The notes beneath the pieces were generated by a model, which searched no databases, was not told where the DNA came from, and was given only the letters and a program-made list of their open reading frames with translations. From NCBI GenBank assembly GCA_902386135.1, contig CABMIB010000114.1, positions 31,441-95,440 on the forward strand: 64,000 nt of DNA, in the 5' to 3' direction. The stretch comes from an uncultured archaeon. GTDB lineage: Archaea; Halobacteriota; Methanosarcinia; Methanosarcinales; Methanoperedenaceae. The position numbers were made by a program, and so were the translations under genes. Shown here one piece after another: positions 62,772 through 64,000 of this stretch; the first letter of the stretch is position 1; each line of letters starts with the position of its first letter.

Positions 62772-63095
62772 ATGGGAAAAACAACACGAAAAAGATATAC
62801 ACGTGAATTCAAGCTCTCCCTAATCAGGGAGCTTGAGAGTGGAAAAAAGTTGGGACAACTCAGTCGTGAGAACAACATCCATCCGAATATGATATCCAGA
62901 TGGAAATTGGAATACGATAAGGATCCAGAATCAGCCTTCAGCGGAAATGGTAATACTTACAAAGATGCAGCACGAAATGAAGAACTCGAAAGACTTGTGG
63001 GTAAACTGTATGCTGAGAATGATTTCTTAAAAAAAGCTTTATGCACCCTCGAAAAGAGAGTGCAGGAAGAGAAGCAGAGATTGAAAGCAGGGTGA
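62772..63095 (+). CDS. IS3-family transposase OrfA (helix-turn-helix)
   Basis: A 107-residue DNA-binding subunit. N-terminal HTH: YTREFKLSLIRELESGKKLG, then LSRENNIHPNMISRWK. A C-terminal leucine-zipper-like helix, LERLVGKLYAENDFLKKAL. OrfA alone regulates transposition; the fusion OrfAB by frameshift at the A run does the cutting and joining. ATG 62772 follows GAGAGGG; an upstream in-frame GTG at 62751 is not preferred. It ends in TGA within the OrfB frame. Confidence 0.92.
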   Translation: MGKTTRKRYTREFKLSLIRELESGKKLGQLSRENNIHPNMISRWKLEYDKDPESAFSGNGNTYKDAARNEELERLVGKLYAENDFLKKALCTLEKRVQEEKQRLKAG

Positions 63096-63970
63096 AATTC
63101 ATGATAATTTCAGAAAATTTGGATTTCATCTCCGTCAATCGGGCTACAGAATTGCTTGATGTCAGCAGATCTGGATATTACAAATGGATGCACAATTCAC
63201 ATATTAACAATGGCGACCATAATTCTGATATTTCCATCAGGGAAGAAATGCAAAATATTGTAATCGAGTTCCCTGGATATGGTTATAGAAGGGTCAAAGT
63301 AGAGCTTCGGAACAGGGGCTATGTTGTTAACGAGAAAAAAGTCCGCCGCTTCATGAAAGAAGACAATCTCATATGTGTGAAAAAGAGATTCAAATTGCAG
63401 ACCACGGATTCAAATCATGGAGAAAAAGTCTATCCGAATCTTGCAAGAAACTTGAATGTGACTGATATCAATCAACTCTGGGTTGCTGATATTACATATA
63501 TCCAGTTGTCGAAAGAGTTCGTATATCTGGCAGTAATCATAGATGTTTTCAGCAGGCGTTGCATTGGTTGGGATCTCAGTCGCAATATCGATACACATCT
63601 CACATTGAATGCTTTGCTTAAGGCTCTTCAAACACGAAAGGCAGATGATCTGAAGAATCTTATCCATCATTCCGACCAGGGTGTTCAGTATGCGTCAATC
63701 GAATATGTGAACTACTTGAAGGATATTTATATCCAGATCAGCATGAGCCGAAAGGGCAATCCCTACGACAATGCGTTTGCTGAGAGCTTCATGAAGACGC
63801 TGAAATACGAAGAAGTGTACTTGAACGAATATGGGACATTCAATGATGCTACCCAGAACATTGAACATTTTATTGAAGAGGTTTATAATTCAAAACGTCT
63901 TCATTCATCGATCGGTTATAAATCGCCAGTCGATTTTGAGAAGACGTTATGTTTAAATATACCACCTTAA
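63041..63970 (+). CDS. IS3-family transposase OrfB (DDE integrase core)
   Basis: A 309-residue frame; the core follows an HTH_21-type segment (PGYGYRRVKVELRNRGY). DDE catalytic residues: Asp in WVADITYIQLS near 147, Asp in IHHSDQGVQYAS near 207, Glu in DNAFAESFMKTLKYE near 245. Its own first ATG is likely unused; translation enters by -1 frameshift from OrfA. Ends in TAA, within the right inverted repeat. Whole and without damage. Confidence 0.94.
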   Translation: MHPRKESAGREAEIESRVKFMIISENLDFISVNRATELLDVSRSGYYKWMHNSHINNGDHNSDISIREEMQNIVIEFPGYGYRRVKVELRNRGYVVNEKKVRRFMKEDNLICVKKRFKLQTTDSNHGEKVYPNLARNLNVTDINQLWVADITYIQLSKEFVYLAVIIDVFSRRCIGWDLSRNIDTHLTLNALLKALQTRKADDLKNLIHHSDQGVQYASIEYVNYLKDIYIQISMSRKGNPYDNAFAESFMKTLKYEEVYLNEYGTFNDATQNIEHFIEEVYNSKRLHSSIGYKSPVDFEKTLCLNIPP

Positions 63971-64000
63971 CTAACTGTCCACTCGAAGGGGCGCAGTCCA

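Larger units (their letters stand above)
62714..64000 (+). mobile_element. IS3-family insertion sequence, apparently complete
   Basis: 36-base terminal inverted repeats at 62714-62749 (TGGAGTGCGCCCCT...) and 63965-64000 (ending ...GGGGCGCAGTCCA) match at 29 of 36 positions. Two overlapping frames encode the transposase: OrfA and OrfB joined by a -1 slip at the seven-A run 63029-63035. The OrfB stop lies inside the right repeat. The element fits within the window to its last base; the target duplication cannot be checked on the right. No stop or frameshift damages the reading frames, so it may be mobile. Confidence 0.93.

Overview
The window is archaeal and looks like a Methanosarcinales-type methane archaeon, probably an anaerobic methanotroph of the Methanoperedens group (the genus is inference). 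The evidence: the YcaO/TfuA pair that installs thioglycine in methyl-coenzyme M reductase; an S-layer protein with the tandem domain typical of Methanosarcinales; transcription factor S; a DRG-type GTPase; a stand-alone Ni carbon monoxide dehydrogenase; PAS sensors ending in a methanogen output domain; TATA/BRE-like promoters with short leaders.

Layout. 0-4.6 kb: a phosphoesterase, a regulator/Fe-S protein pair, and an ABC importer whose binding protein has its two lobes in swapped order. 4.9-8.4 kb: a universal stress protein overlapping a P2-type cation ATPase. 8.6-12.1 kb: a multi-PAS/GAF hybrid histidine kinase. 12-18.8 kb: small housekeeping genes, including a hydrolase-phosphoribosyltransferase fusion, a glutaredoxin-like oxidoreductase and a GTPase-NUDIX-TFS operon. 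18.8-22.4 kb: a large parallel beta-helix surface protein. 22.6-26.4 kb: branched-chain amino acid genes (leuA/cimA-ilvB-ilvN), the first with an apparent frameshift. 26.4-31 kb: M42 peptidase, a DUF2283/DUF4258 pair, an FtsZ-family protein and the McrA-modification pair. 31-37.6 kb: S-layer protein, a decayed gene and a surface polysaccharide deacetylase. 38-42.5 kb: CoaBC, a DUF166 protein, malic enzyme and a rhomboid protease. 42.6-45.5 kb: an H-NOX gas sensor and CooS, each behind nearly the same promoter. 45.8-47.7 kb: PolX.

47.8-62.6 kb is a signal-transduction island. A unit made of a PAS sensor ending in a Cys-rich output domain, followed by a KaiC/RadA-like ATPase, occurs twice. A membrane histidine kinase and a single-domain response regulator lie between the two copies. 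The second sensor is split by an in-frame TAG. A tRNA-Gly(GCC), a six-PAS histidine kinase and a receiver-kinase hybrid follow. An apparently complete IS3-family element closes the window.

The two most promising systems are (1) the duplicated sensor/KaiC-like module with its embedded phosphorelay, and (2) the H-NOX and CooS genes joined by a conserved 48-bp promoter architecture, suggesting gas-responsive control of CO metabolism. Two families of short palindromic intergenic repeats (CACAGAG-type and GCAAAG-type) are scattered through the window. Three genes carry apparent single-base lesions (leuA, the first MetOD1 sensor and the second MetOD1 sensor), which may be real decay or consensus errors.
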